DNA of 64,000 nt from Gammaproteobacteria bacterium (GTDB lineage: Bacteria; Pseudomonadota; Gammaproteobacteria; Pseudomonadales; Halieaceae): positions 62,001 to 126,000 of the forward strand of contig JAUICG010000008.1 of NCBI GenBank assembly GCA_030427485.1. The letters are read 5' to 3'. Of the stretch, positions 43,643-52,349 are shown piece by piece. How positions within the stretch are numbered: position 1 is the first letter of the stretch; each line of letters begins with the position of its first letter. The translations under genes were made by a program, and so were the position numbers. The notes beneath the pieces were generated by a model. It ran no database searches. It had not been told where the DNA came from and worked only from the letters and a program-made list of their open reading frames with translations.

Positions 43643-43852
43643 GTAGTTTTAGAATTGGCATACTAAACCGCGGGCCCCGCCCCTTGCCCGGGTATCTGGC
43701 CGGCAAGCTTAATCCTTTAAAATCAATTATTTAGAGAGTTTATGCGGCGCCGGGCCAGTGTGAATAATGCCACTTTGTCGTGACGCCCGAAGTGGGTTGG
43801 GGCGTGCGTCGGTAGCGACACAGGCCCGAACTTTGGACGAGTGAGACGCTTT

Positions 43853-44836
43853 ATGCGAGCGATGGTACTTGAAGCGCAGCGCGCACGGCTGCAAGCCCGT
43901 GAAGTCGAGGTTCCGGTGCCGCGCGCCAGTGAGCTATTGCTGAAGGTGAAAGCCTGCGGCATCTGCCGCACCGATCTGCACGTGGTAGACGGAGATCTCA
44001 CGCAGCCCCGTCTGCCGCTGATACCCGGCCACCAGATCATCGGGGAAATCATCAGCATGGGGGCTGACGTGCGGGGTTTTGTTCCCGGGCAGCGGGTGGG
44101 CGTGCCCTGGCTGGGCGGCAGTTGCGGCCGCTGCTGGTACTGCGGCCACGGAAAGGAAAACCTTTGCGACGACGCGCGCTATACCGGTTACCAGATCAAC
44201 GGTGGCTTTGCCGAGTACACCGTCGCCGATGCGGCTTACTGCTTTTCAATCCCCGGGCAGTACCGCGATCAGCAGGCGGCGCCCCTGCTGTGCGCCGGCC
44301 TGATTGGCTATCGCGCCTATCGCATGCTGGAGACCTGTGAAACGATCGGGCTCTACGGTTTCGGCGCGGCGGCGCACATCCTGATACAGGTGGCGCGGTA
44401 CCGCGGCCAGTCAGTCTGCGCCTTCACCCGCGAGGGAGACTCCGAAGCACAGGCGTTCGCGCGGCAGTTGGGCGCCTGCTGGGCGGGCGGGTCGGGACAG
44501 TCCGCGCCCGTTGCGCTGGACGGCGCCATTATTTTCGCGCCGGCCGGGGAACTGGTTCCAGCGGCGCTGCGCGCGGTGCGCAAGGGGGGGCAGGTGGTCT
44601 GCGCGGGCATCCATATGTCTGACATTCCCGCCTTCCCCTACGACATTTTGTGGGGTGAGCGCTCACTGTGTTCAGTGGCCAACCTGACCCGCAGGGACGG
44701 GGAAGAGTTTCTGCCATTGGCGGCACAGATACCCGTGGAGACCACGGTGACCACCTACCCGCTGCAGCAGGCCAACGAAGCACTGGACGATTTGCGCCAC
44801 GGGCGTTTCAGTGGCGCGGCGGTACTGGTGCCCTGA
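43853..44836 (+). CDS. Zinc-dependent alcohol dehydrogenase
   Basis: Encodes 327 residues from the ATG at 43853 (a GTG at 43841 and an ATG at 43862 are in frame). It is a medium-chain zinc dehydrogenase. The catalytic zinc site is CGICRTDLH with the matching GHQIIGEI. The structural zinc lobe has the four-cysteine cluster GSCGRCWYCGHGKENLC. The coenzyme fold is degenerate in the usual GxGxxG position (IGLYGFGAAAH). Length is short for the family but complete. It probably oxidises primary or secondary alcohols with NAD(P). It resembles CAD-like members; substrate is not determined. Confidence 0.88.
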   Translation: MRAMVLEAQRARLQAREVEVPVPRASELLLKVKACGICRTDLHVVDGDLTQPRLPLIPGHQIIGEIISMGADVRGFVPGQRVGVPWLGGSCGRCWYCGHGKENLCDDARYTGYQINGGFAEYTVADAAYCFSIPGQYRDQQAAPLLCAGLIGYRAYRMLETCETIGLYGFGAAAHILIQVARYRGQSVCAFTREGDSEAQAFARQLGACWAGGSGQSAPVALDGAIIFAPAGELVPAALRAVRKGGQVVCAGIHMSDIPAFPYDILWGERSLCSVANLTRRDGEEFLPLAAQIPVETTVTTYPLQQANEALDDLRHGRFSGAAVLVP

Positions 44837-44858
44837 GCGGTCAACCGGGGCTGCGCGC

Positions 44859-45248
44859 TTAAAACACCAGTCCGCTGAGAAACAGGAAGGCCATAACGGC
44901 ATCGATAACAATACCCGGCAGCGAATGTTGAAAACTCGTTTTGTCCACAAACATCGAGTAAAAGCGCGCCAGCAAACCGACGCTCCAGGCCGCGCCCAGC
45001 GTCATGTAGATCAGCGGCTCCTGCAGCGCCAGCGCCATGATGCCGCTGCCGAGGTGCAGGCCTCCGAATACCACCCTGGCTTCCGACATCGCCATGGGGC
45101 TTCCCAACTCGATCTGCTGGTTTGCCGTGATCATGCGCGGTTTGAAGAAACCGACGAGTCCGAACATCACGGTCAGTATCGCCGCTATGCGCGGTAACCA
45201 CTCCGCCAGCATTTCCATTAACGCAGTCTCCGGTATGTCAAAAGCCAT
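44859..45248 (-). CDS. DUF4345-like membrane protein
   Basis: Encodes 129 residues from the ATG at 45248. About four hydrophobic segments are visible (LPRIAAILTVMFGLVGFF, ARVVFGGLHLGSGIMALAL, YMTLGAAWSVGLLARFYSMF, LPGIVIDAVMAFLFLSGLVF). The SEARVVFGGLHLGSG block matches the DUF4345 pattern of small inner-membrane proteins with unknown role. It lies convergent with the alcohol dehydrogenase gene and divergent from the sterol-desaturase-family gene. No functional clue comes from either neighbour. Confidence 0.7.
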   Translation of the reverse strand: MAFDIPETALMEMLAEWLPRIAAILTVMFGLVGFFKPRMITANQQIELGSPMAMSEARVVFGGLHLGSGIMALALQEPLIYMTLGAAWSVGLLARFYSMFVDKTSFQHSLPGIVIDAVMAFLFLSGLVF

Positions 45249-45361
45249 AGCCTAGCAACTCTCCGTGAAGAAATCATCGCGTATACCGTTGCCGGGAGTG
45301 CGCGATTTCGCGGGACCTTGTATAGTTCCCGGCACCGAAATTGCGGGGACTCGGCTACAGT

Positions 45362-46384
45362 ATGTCGGCCACACACAGTAACGCCGTCGCTGCCCGAAGC
45401 AGCCAGGAGATAACAGGCCCGCTCACCGATATAGCAACGACCATCTCTGAAGTTGGCGGCAAGCATATCCCCGCGGACCTGCGTTGGGACGCGTTGCTGT
45501 TGACCCTGCTGATCGCCGTGTTCATCTGGTGGGTGCGCGACGGCCACGGCTCCAGGGGGGCGGACGGCCGGGAGCGAAAGGCGGGCCTGCTGCAGTTTCT
45601 TGTACCCCGTGATATCTATAGCCACCCCTCGGCACGCGTGGACGTGTATCTCTACGTCCTGGAGCGTCTGCTGCATCCGCTGTGGGCCGTCACCCTGCTG
45701 GCCACGGTCGGGCCGGCCGTCGAACGCAGTGTGGTCAGCGCACTGCTATGGTGTTTCGGAGCCAGCCCCGCGCTGGAGACCAACTATGCCTGGATGCTGT
45801 TGTACAGCCTGGTGCTGTTGCTGGGCTATGACTTCGTGTTTTTCCTGACGCATTTCACGATGCACAAGGTGCCGGCTCTGTGGTCGCTGCATAAAGTTCA
45901 CCATTCCGCTGAGGTGCTGACGCCGCTTACCCGTTACCGGGAGCATTTCCTGGTCGGGCCCGTCTGGGCCGGGGGGAGTGCCGTGAGCTATGGTTTTGTC
46001 GCCGGTATATTCGCCTACCTGTTCAACGGCGGGCTGCTGGAGGCAACGCTTCTGAACATCGGTTTTTTTGCACTGCTCTTTGGCTTCAACGGCTCGTTCA
46101 GGCACTACCACGTACAATTCAACTATCCGCGCTGGCTGGCCCTGTGGCTGCAGAGCCCGGCGATGCACCATATCCACCACAGTTACCTGCCGCAGCACTG
46201 GGACAAGAATTTTGCCGCGGTCACCAGTATCTGGGATCGCCTGTTCGGTACGCTCTACCTGCCGCAGAAGGACGAGTACACCCCCTGGGGAATCGGTCCG
46301 GAAACACAGGGCGAAAACCGGACATTCTGGCAAAACACTATCGGCCCGTTTCGCGACTGGTATGCGCTGGTGAAAAGGCGGTGA
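45362..46384 (+). CDS. Sterol desaturase / fatty acid hydroxylase-family protein
   Basis: Encodes 340 residues from the ATG at 45362. It is an integral membrane di-iron enzyme of the fatty acid hydroxylase superfamily. The His clusters are HFTMHKVPALWSLHKVHHS, HYHVQF and HHIHHSYLPQH, which supply the eight or so metal ligands. Hydrophobic segments occur before and between them (LLLTLLIAVFIWWV, WMLLYSLVLLLGYDFVFFL, LLNIGFFALLFGF). Members hydroxylate or desaturate sterols, fatty acids, carotenoids or other lipids using oxygen. Together with the carotenoid oxygenase and 3-beta-HSD-family genes elsewhere in the window this fits isoprenoid or lipid modification, but they are not in one operon. 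A promoter-like TTGTATAGT is at 45318-45326. Confidence 0.9.
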   Translation: MSATHSNAVAARSSQEITGPLTDIATTISEVGGKHIPADLRWDALLLTLLIAVFIWWVRDGHGSRGADGRERKAGLLQFLVPRDIYSHPSARVDVYLYVLERLLHPLWAVTLLATVGPAVERSVVSALLWCFGASPALETNYAWMLLYSLVLLLGYDFVFFLTHFTMHKVPALWSLHKVHHSAEVLTPLTRYREHFLVGPVWAGGSAVSYGFVAGIFAYLFNGGLLEATLLNIGFFALLFGFNGSFRHYHVQFNYPRWLALWLQSPAMHHIHHSYLPQHWDKNFAAVTSIWDRLFGTLYLPQKDEYTPWGIGPETQGENRTFWQNTIGPFRDWYALVKRR

Positions 46385-46409
46385 GCGCGCCTCCCCGGGT
46401 TCGCGCGCT
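46384..46409. terminator. Hairpin between convergent genes
   Basis: AGCGCGC (46384-46390) pairs perfectly with GCGCGCT (46403-46409) around a 12-nt loop containing CCCGGG. It lies exactly between the ends of the desaturase-family gene and the PHB-depolymerase-like gene. No T-run follows, so it is only a candidate terminator. Confidence 0.4.
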
Positions 46410-47397
46410 AGTCCCTGCGGTGATCCAGCAACCAGTTGACGAAAGCGTCGAGTCCCTCGGTGACCCAGGGACCCGGGATGTGCGGCCCGTTGTTCATCGT
46501 CCAGAACTCGACTTCCGTGCCGTCCAGGCAACCGGGCCAGGAGGTACGCGATGTTTCCGCGCCGGCGATACTGGCAACCAGGTCGAAATCGGCAAGTGTC
46601 ATCGGGCTGTTCGTGTCGCAGCCGGCAAGCATCGCATAGCGTTCAGCGACCGCCGGCGCGCTGAGGTAGGCGCCCTCGAATCCCTGGTAGAAGACCGTGT
46701 CATCGGCATCGCCGTGCACGGTCAGTACGCTGACCCTCTCGGCAGCGGGCTGGCATCTTTCCAGGTCCACGAAGGTGGAGCCGGCCAGGTTTACCAGTGA
46801 AGTCACCAGGTGGGAGGCCTCGCAGGCCATGGTCAGGGACATGAAACCGCCGCTGGAGTGGCCAATAAGGCCAATGCGCCCGGCATCGATGCTGTAGGTG
46901 GCAGCGGCCTCCTCGATCAGTCCGGTCAGGTAGCCGACATCACTGGAGACGGGGTTTTCCCCCTCCTCGTTGTCGCAGCAGGCGGGCGCAAAGCGCCACT
47001 GCTTACGGCCACCGATAGACAGTCCGTCAGGATAGACCAGGATAAACTGGTGACTGTCCACTCGCGGGAGTAGTCCCAGGTAGGCGGACTGAATAAGGCC
47101 ATCGGCGCCGCGGCCGTGCAGTACCATTACCAGTGGATACCGGCTGTTGTAGTCGTAGTCGGAGGGGATCTGCACCATCGCGGGACGCTCGCCGCCAAGT
47201 ACCAGTGGGGGATTGGACACACAGGTACCGCTGTCTGCGCACCCCTGCAAGCGGTACGGCGCGTCCGTGATGGTGATGTTGCCATCGCTGCCATCACTGC
47301 AGGCGACAAGTGCAAGTCCGGTGGCGAGTGCGGCGAGTGTATTGCGTAGTTGTGTGATCACGGTGATGCCCGTCTGAAACGCAGGATTGGCCAGCAT
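46408..47397 (-). CDS. PHB-depolymerase/LpqC-like esterase lipoprotein
   Basis: Encodes 329 residues from the ATG at 47397, preceded by GGGAGG at ideal spacing; the frame is open back to 47610 but that part runs into the inverted-repeat element. A lipobox LVAC lies at about residue 33, with a longer than usual leader. It is an alpha/beta hydrolase of the poly(3-hydroxybutyrate) depolymerase (LpqC) type: YPLVMVLHGRGADG forms the oxyanion region, IGLIGHSSGGFMSLTMACEA the nucleophile elbow with Ser, VLTVHGDADDTVFY the Asp region, and NNGPHIPGPW the catalytic His. Predicted to act at the cell surface or periplasm on polyesters, feruloyl or other esters. Confidence 0.85.
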   Translation of the reverse strand: MLANPAFQTGITVITQLRNTLAALATGLALVACSDGSDGNITITDAPYRLQGCADSGTCVSNPPLVLGGERPAMVQIPSDYDYNSRYPLVMVLHGRGADGLIQSAYLGLLPRVDSHQFILVYPDGLSIGGRKQWRFAPACCDNEEGENPVSSDVGYLTGLIEEAAATYSIDAGRIGLIGHSSGGFMSLTMACEASHLVTSLVNLAGSTFVDLERCQPAAERVSVLTVHGDADDTVFYQGFEGAYLSAPAVAERYAMLAGCDTNSPMTLADFDLVASIAGAETSRTSWPGCLDGTEVEFWTMNNGPHIPGPWVTEGLDAFVNWLLDHRRD

Positions 47398-47439
47398 TTT
47401 GCCTCCCGGGGGTGCAACTTGGCAAGCTGGCGCTGCCGC

Positions 47440-47624
47440 CGGTAGTGCGTCAGTTTGAAATTGGTCTGTACGAGCCCGGGTGGCATTGTTGCGGCCGGGA
47501 CACGCCAAAAAGCGCACGTCCTTGTGCAGGCTCGCGTGGCGACGTCCTGTCGCCACACGGCCCCGGCCGCAACAACGCCACCCGGGCTCTCGACTATCAC
47601 CAAATTTCAAACTGACGCACTACA
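47440..47624. mobile_element. MITE-like inverted-repeat element
   Basis: A left arm (47442-47499) and a right arm (47562-47623) are inverted copies. The outer 19 bases (starting GTAGTGCGTCAGTTTGAAA) are identical, the inner 25 bases (GCCCGGGTGGC to GCGGCCGGG) differ at one position, and the middle is imperfect. The 62-bp centre folds again: GTGGCGAC (47536-47543) pairs with GTCGCCAC (47549-47556). The short direct repeat CTGCCGC flanks the element at 47433-47439 and 47625-47631 and may be a target-site duplication. It has no transposase. It lies in the promoter gap between the LpqC-like gene and the flavin monooxygenase gene. Being mobile is inference from one copy. Confidence 0.6.
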
Positions 47625-47752
47625 CTGCCGCTCCCTGGCATGTTGCTTATTCCACTGCCCAGGCGCCGTTTTCATTGACAATTACTGCAGATCACTTACT
47701 TTGGGTGTCCAGTGTTTTGTGATCGCCATGCGAGCCCCGGGCTGGAAATTCG

Positions 47753-48775
47753 ATGGAATTGACCGTGACCTATGATCTGCGTGCGCCTGACTTCGGGGCA
47801 AGTCGGGGCGCACTTTATGCCGCCGCGCTGGACCAGGCGGCATGGGCGGACGACCTGGGCTTCGATGTGGTCGGCCTCGGCGAGCACCACAGCGCCGCCG
47901 ACGGTTACAACCCCTCGTCGCTGGTGATCGCCAGCGCGATGGCGGCGCGGACCCGGTCTATCACTCTGCGCACATCCGTATTGCTGGCGCCGCTGTACGA
48001 CCCGGTGAAGCTGGCCGAGGATGCCGCGGTCACGCAGATCCTGTCCGGCGGCCGCCTGGTACTCGGTATCGGCGCCGGTTATCGCCCGGCCGAGTTCGAA
48101 ACCTTCGGCCGCAAACTCGAAGACCGTTGGCGCGTGATGGGAGAAATTTGCGAATTTCTGCGCCTTGCCTGGACGGGCGAGGAGTTTGACTGGCAGGGCA
48201 GGCGCTGCCTTGTCACCCCGACACCGGAACCTTTTGCCCCGCCCATCCTGCTGGGCGGAAGTTCGTCCGCCGCGGCCCGCCGCGCCGCCCGTATTGCCGA
48301 TGGCTGGTTTCCGCCGCTGGACCCCGCGCTGTGGCAGCCGTACAGGGAGGCATGCATTGCGCTGGGGAAAGCCGATCCCGGGACGTATCCTCGACACGGG
48401 CCGATTTTCCTGTGGGTGACCCGCGAACCCGAGCGGGCCTGGCGGCAACTCATACCGCATATACTGCACCAGTTGCAGTCGTATAGTGACTGGACCACGG
48501 AGGCGTTCGGCAGACCCGCAGGTCCCTATGCCGGAAAGGTCACGGCGGAAACGGTTCGCAACAGCCCGGCGTATCAGGTGTTGACACCCGCGCAAACCCT
48601 GGAGCTGGCGTCTGGTCTGGGTGATCACAGCGTGTTCTATCTCAACCCGCTGTTGGCCGGGATCGATCCCGCGCTGTCCTGGCAGATGTTGAGCCTCTAC
48701 GAGCGGGAGGTTCACCCCTATATAAGAAGCGCGGCGGCAAGCGGTGCGGTCGCGGCAACAGGCATTGAATGCTGA
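47753..48775 (+). CDS. LLM-class flavin-dependent monooxygenase
   Basis: Encodes 340 residues from the ATG at 47753. It is a luciferase-like TIM-barrel oxidoreductase that uses FMNH2 or F420. Family features are FDVVGLGEHHSAADGYNPSSLVIASAMAARTRSI, LRTSVLLAPLYDPVKLAEDAAVTQILSGGRLVLGIGAGYRPAEF, the PPILLGGSSSAAARRAARIADGW motif, and a C-terminal SWQMLSLYEREVHPYI. No signal peptide is present. Many such enzymes oxidise alkanesulfonates, alkanes, or aromatic amines; substrate is unknown. The MITE-like element lies 129 bases upstream and may affect its expression. The next gene starts within 10 bases of its stop. Confidence 0.88.
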   Translation: MELTVTYDLRAPDFGASRGALYAAALDQAAWADDLGFDVVGLGEHHSAADGYNPSSLVIASAMAARTRSITLRTSVLLAPLYDPVKLAEDAAVTQILSGGRLVLGIGAGYRPAEFETFGRKLEDRWRVMGEICEFLRLAWTGEEFDWQGRRCLVTPTPEPFAPPILLGGSSSAAARRAARIADGWFPPLDPALWQPYREACIALGKADPGTYPRHGPIFLWVTREPERAWRQLIPHILHQLQSYSDWTTEAFGRPAGPYAGKVTAETVRNSPAYQVLTPAQTLELASGLGDHSVFYLNPLLAGIDPALSWQMLSLYEREVHPYIRSAAASGAVAATGIEC

Positions 48776-48784
48776 GGATTGCTC

Positions 48785-49423
48785 ATGCAACAGAGATTAC
48801 AGCGCGCCAAAGAACTGCTCCCATCGATTATTATCACCGTGCTGAGCATGATCCAGGCGCTGGCCCTCGAGTTGTACTGGACCAAGATGCAGAGCTCCGA
48901 GTTTCTCTGGCTCGGGGGGTGGGACGCGATAGCAGGCTGGATACAGCTCGGTGTGATGCTGCTGGGTATCATCCAGATCTGGCTGATGTATGTCAGCACG
49001 ATATTGCGATTCAGCTGGTTTCCCTCGATGCAGGATACCGTGACACCTTTTGCGATAGGATTGCTCGAATTCGGCATGGTTGACCTGATGGGCCCGGATG
49101 AACTCGGCGTGTGGTTTTTCCTGCTGGCTATGATATTCGCCGTCTCAACCTGGGCGTCCCACACGATCTTCCGTCAGGCGCGCCGCGACCCGGAGAATCA
49201 CTATTTTTTCGAGAATATCCCCACCGCGGGTTGGCGTGACTTCAGGAGTGCGTTTATCGTCATCGGGATACTGTTGGCAATTGCCGCGGTGCTGTGGATT
49301 CGCGGCGGCACCGGCATTCTGGCGACAGCAGGACTGCTGTTCGCGGCGGCCGCGATCATTCGCCAGTTGTATATCTCCCACCGGTACTGGATGCATTCAC
49401 TGGTGGGCCAGGGAGGCGACTGA
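48785..49423 (+). CDS. Multi-pass membrane protein of unknown function
   Basis: Encodes 212 residues from the ATG at 48785, with TGAGGA from the end of the previous gene serving as the ribosome site. About five hydrophobic segments are visible (LLPSIIITVLSMIQALALEL, LGVMLLGIIQIWLMYVSTIL, VWFFLLAMIFAVSTWA, AFIVIGILLAIAAVLWI, GILATAGLLFAAAAII). It has no motif that I know. Tight spacing with the flavin monooxygenase suggests co-translation. Its stop is one base from the stop of the convergent radical SAM gene. Confidence 0.7.
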   Translation: MQQRLQRAKELLPSIIITVLSMIQALALELYWTKMQSSEFLWLGGWDAIAGWIQLGVMLLGIIQIWLMYVSTILRFSWFPSMQDTVTPFAIGLLEFGMVDLMGPDELGVWFFLLAMIFAVSTWASHTIFRQARRDPENHYFFENIPTAGWRDFRSAFIVIGILLAIAAVLWIRGGTGILATAGLLFAAAAIIRQLYISHRYWMHSLVGQGGD

Positions 49424-49424
49424 A

Positions 49425-52046
49425 CTACGCCAGGTCGACACGCGCCCTGTGCAGCGGTGACTCCAGTTCCCAACTGATGCCAAAGGAATTCAGGTCTTTG
49501 CTGATGCCAACCGCCGACTGGGTGATGCCAAAGGGGTCATCCACCGTCAGCGTACCGGGGCCATAGCTGGACAGTCGAGGTACGACGCTCTCCCAGCCCT
49601 GCCGATTGCCGCTGGATTTTTCCGCGAGCATTGCCGCGTGCCAGGCGACCACATCGCACTCGAGATTGACCGTCTCCGGCAGCGCCCGGTCGTGGGCGGG
49701 AATGCTTGCCAGTTGCGCCGCGAGAATCGAGCGCAGTGCAGGGGAGTCCTGCAATCCGTATTCCTCTTGCAGGTAGCGCCCCACCTCTTCCATGACCAGG
49801 TACCAGCTGACGGGCGGCGCCATCAGGGACGATACATAGTGTGTGAGTATGTACAGCATGGGCCATTGATTGTTTTCCGCGGAATCCAGCATCAGTTTGT
49901 GGTAGAACTCCATCTCATTGGCAGAGGTCTCCTGCCGCACAAACCTGGTGATGGTGCGCAAAACACCAAAATTTTCGAATAGCGTATACGCCTGTTTCAG
50001 CTTGTCCATCGTCGCCAGGTCGGCTTCCGTGTAGGTGGCGGTGGAGGCCAGTACAGCTTGCTTTCCAGGCGCAACCGGGATCAAGGTCTTGATCTGGTGC
50101 TTCTCCAGATACGAGGGTTCATTCATCGGGCTGTTGACGAGCAGCGTGGTGAGATTGACGCGGGTCGCGAGCTCGCGATCAATGCACTGCTGCAGGTCGT
50201 TACGGAAGGACTGCAGGGTGGAGCCTGGAAGCCCCATCATCAGTTCTATGGTGAGCGGCAGCCCGGAATTGCGCATTTCAACGGCCAGCGCGTCGTATTT
50301 CTCTGTCTTGATATTGGCCCGGTTGATGACCTCCAGGGTGTGCTCATCCATCGACTGCAGCGACAGGGTTCCCAGTGTCAGGATGTTGCCCTCGGCGAGA
50401 ACGTCGATGATATCCTTCAGGTACTTTACGGAATTCTTCGCAAAGTTGCCGCCAAAGCCACGGGGATATCCGGTGGCGAGTTTGAGCTGGGCGGCCTTGC
50501 GGGCGATATCGACATCGCGCGGGAAAATGCCGAAGTTGGCGTCGGCAAGGGTTATCGTGGCCACCTCCGTTGTCGCCGCCCACTCCAGCTCCGCCATCAC
50601 CCGGTCAATATCGAAGTTTCTGATTTTACTGGCGGTAGCCGAGCCCCAGTCGCAGAACGTGCAGCCGTAGGGACAGCCGCGATTGGTTTCCATGATAAGA
50701 AAGAGGTCGTCGAGGCCATAGTAATTATCGAACAGGCCGGTGAGATAGGCGGATGGCAGTATGCTCAGGTCTGCTATTCGCCCCTGCTTCTCGTTGCGCA
50801 CGATGCCTGTGGACGTGCGATAGGTGACGCCGGAAATGCCCTCCAGCACGCTGAGGTCGGGCTGCGGGTTGCCGATGACCTCGCGCAGTTTCGATAAAAC
50901 TTCAGCGCAACTGACTTCGCCTTCGCCCTGGATAGTGACGTCAATGTGCGGGTGATTCTCGAAGTGGCGATGCTGGTCCTCCTTGTACTTGGGTGTGTCC
51001 GGGCCGCCGTGGATGGTGATGCTGTCCGGGCTCAACGCCTTTATGCGGGCGGAGGCTTCCACCGCCTGCGCGTGCGACCAGAGATAGTTTGAGAAAAGGT
51101 AGATCGCGGGTTCGCTGGTGAAGCCTGGCAGCCGCTCCTCGTCCCAGATCCAATCGGTGCGGAAGTTGTAGAATTCCTCCAGCGCTCCCTCTTCGTGCAC
51201 CTTGGCGTACGCGATGATCGAGCCGAGCGCTAATGGCGGGCTGAGGTCAAAGGCGACGGGGATGACTTTTACCCGGTGTTTGCCGGTGCGCAGTTCGCGC
51301 TCGCGCTCGGTCTCATCCTGCACCCTGGCATGGCGACGAAACATCTCCCGTGCCAGGTCGCTTGAATTGCCTGACAGCACGACCCCGAACAGTTCAGCCC
51401 CGGAACGGTTTTTTCGTTGCGTGAGCGGCGCGATGTACCGGTGGGTTATAAACGGTTTCAGCATGTCGAGAAACTGTGCCCTGTCCAGCGCGCGATCGCC
51501 GCAGGCTTCCTGGTGTGCCTTAAGTGCCGGCTCAATGCCGTGATGGGAGGCAAGTTGGCTCAGCGCGAGCATCTCTATGGCGCTTATAGCCGGCAGCGAG
51601 ATACCGTTGTGCGAGATTGTCACGAACCTGCCATCGTGGAGAAAAAACGCGCACGGCGTGAGCAGCTTTACCGGCCCGTCCGGGATGGGTTCGTCGACAG
51701 GTGTATGCGCCTGTGGCCCCGGTGCCGGCAGCAGGGCTCGCTGCGCGGGATTTGACGGATCAATCGCGTCAAAGCGTTTTTGCCGGTTTAACTTTTTCGC
51801 CAGGGTCGTGCAGCGCTCGCGCTCAGCGACCGTGAGCTGCGAGTTGTTCAGGAACTTTGGCAGGCCCTCACGCATGTTCGCAATGCGACCCTTGCTGAAA
51901 TCCTGTAACAATTCCAGGTCCGCCAGATTGAGTTCTATGGGCGGGGCGCCGATGGCCTGCCATACCCGTATCCGGGCGTCGGCTCCAATAACCACCTGGA
52001 GTGTGACATTGGGGAAAAGCACGGATTTTACCGCCTTGGCATCCAT
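49425..52046 (-). CDS. B12-binding radical SAM protein with two unassigned N-terminal modules
   Basis: Encodes 873 residues from the ATG at 52046, with GAGG upstream. A cobalamin-binding-like region spans about residues 258-395 (SIIAYAKVHEEG, IYLFSNYLWSHAQAVEASARIKAL, ITIHGGPDTPKYKED, VTIQGEGE). The radical SAM core follows with CPYGCTFC (Cys458, Cys462, Cys465) binding the 4Fe-4S cluster and GTLSLQSMDEHTLEVINR and LMMGLPGS later. Before these, residues 1-100 and 125-205 form two separate modules, each with a few strands and a helix of the type LADLELLQDF or AIEMLALSQL, resembling PqqD-like winged helices. The last about 200 residues have no motif I know. Relatives methylate or rearrange peptides, lipids or hopanoids; no substrate gene is next to it. 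Confidence 0.85.
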   Translation of the reverse strand: MDAKAVKSVLFPNVTLQVVIGADARIRVWQAIGAPPIELNLADLELLQDFSKGRIANMREGLPKFLNNSQLTVAERERCTTLAKKLNRQKRFDAIDPSNPAQRALLPAPGPQAHTPVDEPIPDGPVKLLTPCAFFLHDGRFVTISHNGISLPAISAIEMLALSQLASHHGIEPALKAHQEACGDRALDRAQFLDMLKPFITHRYIAPLTQRKNRSGAELFGVVLSGNSSDLAREMFRRHARVQDETERERELRTGKHRVKVIPVAFDLSPPLALGSIIAYAKVHEEGALEEFYNFRTDWIWDEERLPGFTSEPAIYLFSNYLWSHAQAVEASARIKALSPDSITIHGGPDTPKYKEDQHRHFENHPHIDVTIQGEGEVSCAEVLSKLREVIGNPQPDLSVLEGISGVTYRTSTGIVRNEKQGRIADLSILPSAYLTGLFDNYYGLDDLFLIMETNRGCPYGCTFCDWGSATASKIRNFDIDRVMAELEWAATTEVATITLADANFGIFPRDVDIARKAAQLKLATGYPRGFGGNFAKNSVKYLKDIIDVLAEGNILTLGTLSLQSMDEHTLEVINRANIKTEKYDALAVEMRNSGLPLTIELMMGLPGSTLQSFRNDLQQCIDRELATRVNLTTLLVNSPMNEPSYLEKHQIKTLIPVAPGKQAVLASTATYTEADLATMDKLKQAYTLFENFGVLRTITRFVRQETSANEMEFYHKLMLDSAENNQWPMLYILTHYVSSLMAPPVSWYLVMEEVGRYLQEEYGLQDSPALRSILAAQLASIPAHDRALPETVNLECDVVAWHAAMLAEKSSGNRQGWESVVPRLSSYGPGTLTVDDPFGITQSAVGISKDLNSFGISWELESPLHRARVDLA

Positions 52047-52349
52047 TGATACTTACCTCGAATAGCGGGGCTACAGCAATTGCAGTAGTCGTCACCTGTC
52101 TTTGCGCTGAATTTTCCGCGAGCTCAGGCCATTATCACCTCACTCTAGCCGAATACTCATGCCATTTGGCATTTTTTGCAATCCTTGGCGCGGGAATTGC
52201 GGCGTTAATGAGAAGTGGTCCCGCAAATTGCGGTTGACGGCTATCGGGATTAATCGCGGTGGACTGGCGGGCAGGGCAGTGGCGGGTCATTATCCATGTG
52301 TAATGTAGGGGCAAACGGCTTCAATCGGGATACCGTACTTTGCCTGTCA
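52047..52349. other. 303-bp gap upstream of the radical SAM gene
   Basis: Lies between the start of the radical SAM gene and the end of the CDF exporter gene. It is more AT-rich than its surroundings and holds a GCAAATTGCGG/GGAATTGCGGC-type near repeat near 52190-52225. I see no convincing small gene, RNA or terminator. It should contain the radical SAM promoter. Confidence 0.4.

Noticed and set aside
47358..47603. Small frames inside the inverted-repeat element on both strands
   Set aside because: The frames arise from the GC-rich inverted arms and encode similar Arg-rich nonsense on both strands, as expected from a palindrome rather than from genes.
52046..52237. A 63-codon frame with cysteines, divergent from the radical SAM gene, considered as a precursor peptide
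   Set aside because: It begins with a non-ATG start within the radical SAM start region, has no ribosome site and resembles random AT-richer intergenic sequence. A precursor role would need conservation in relatives.
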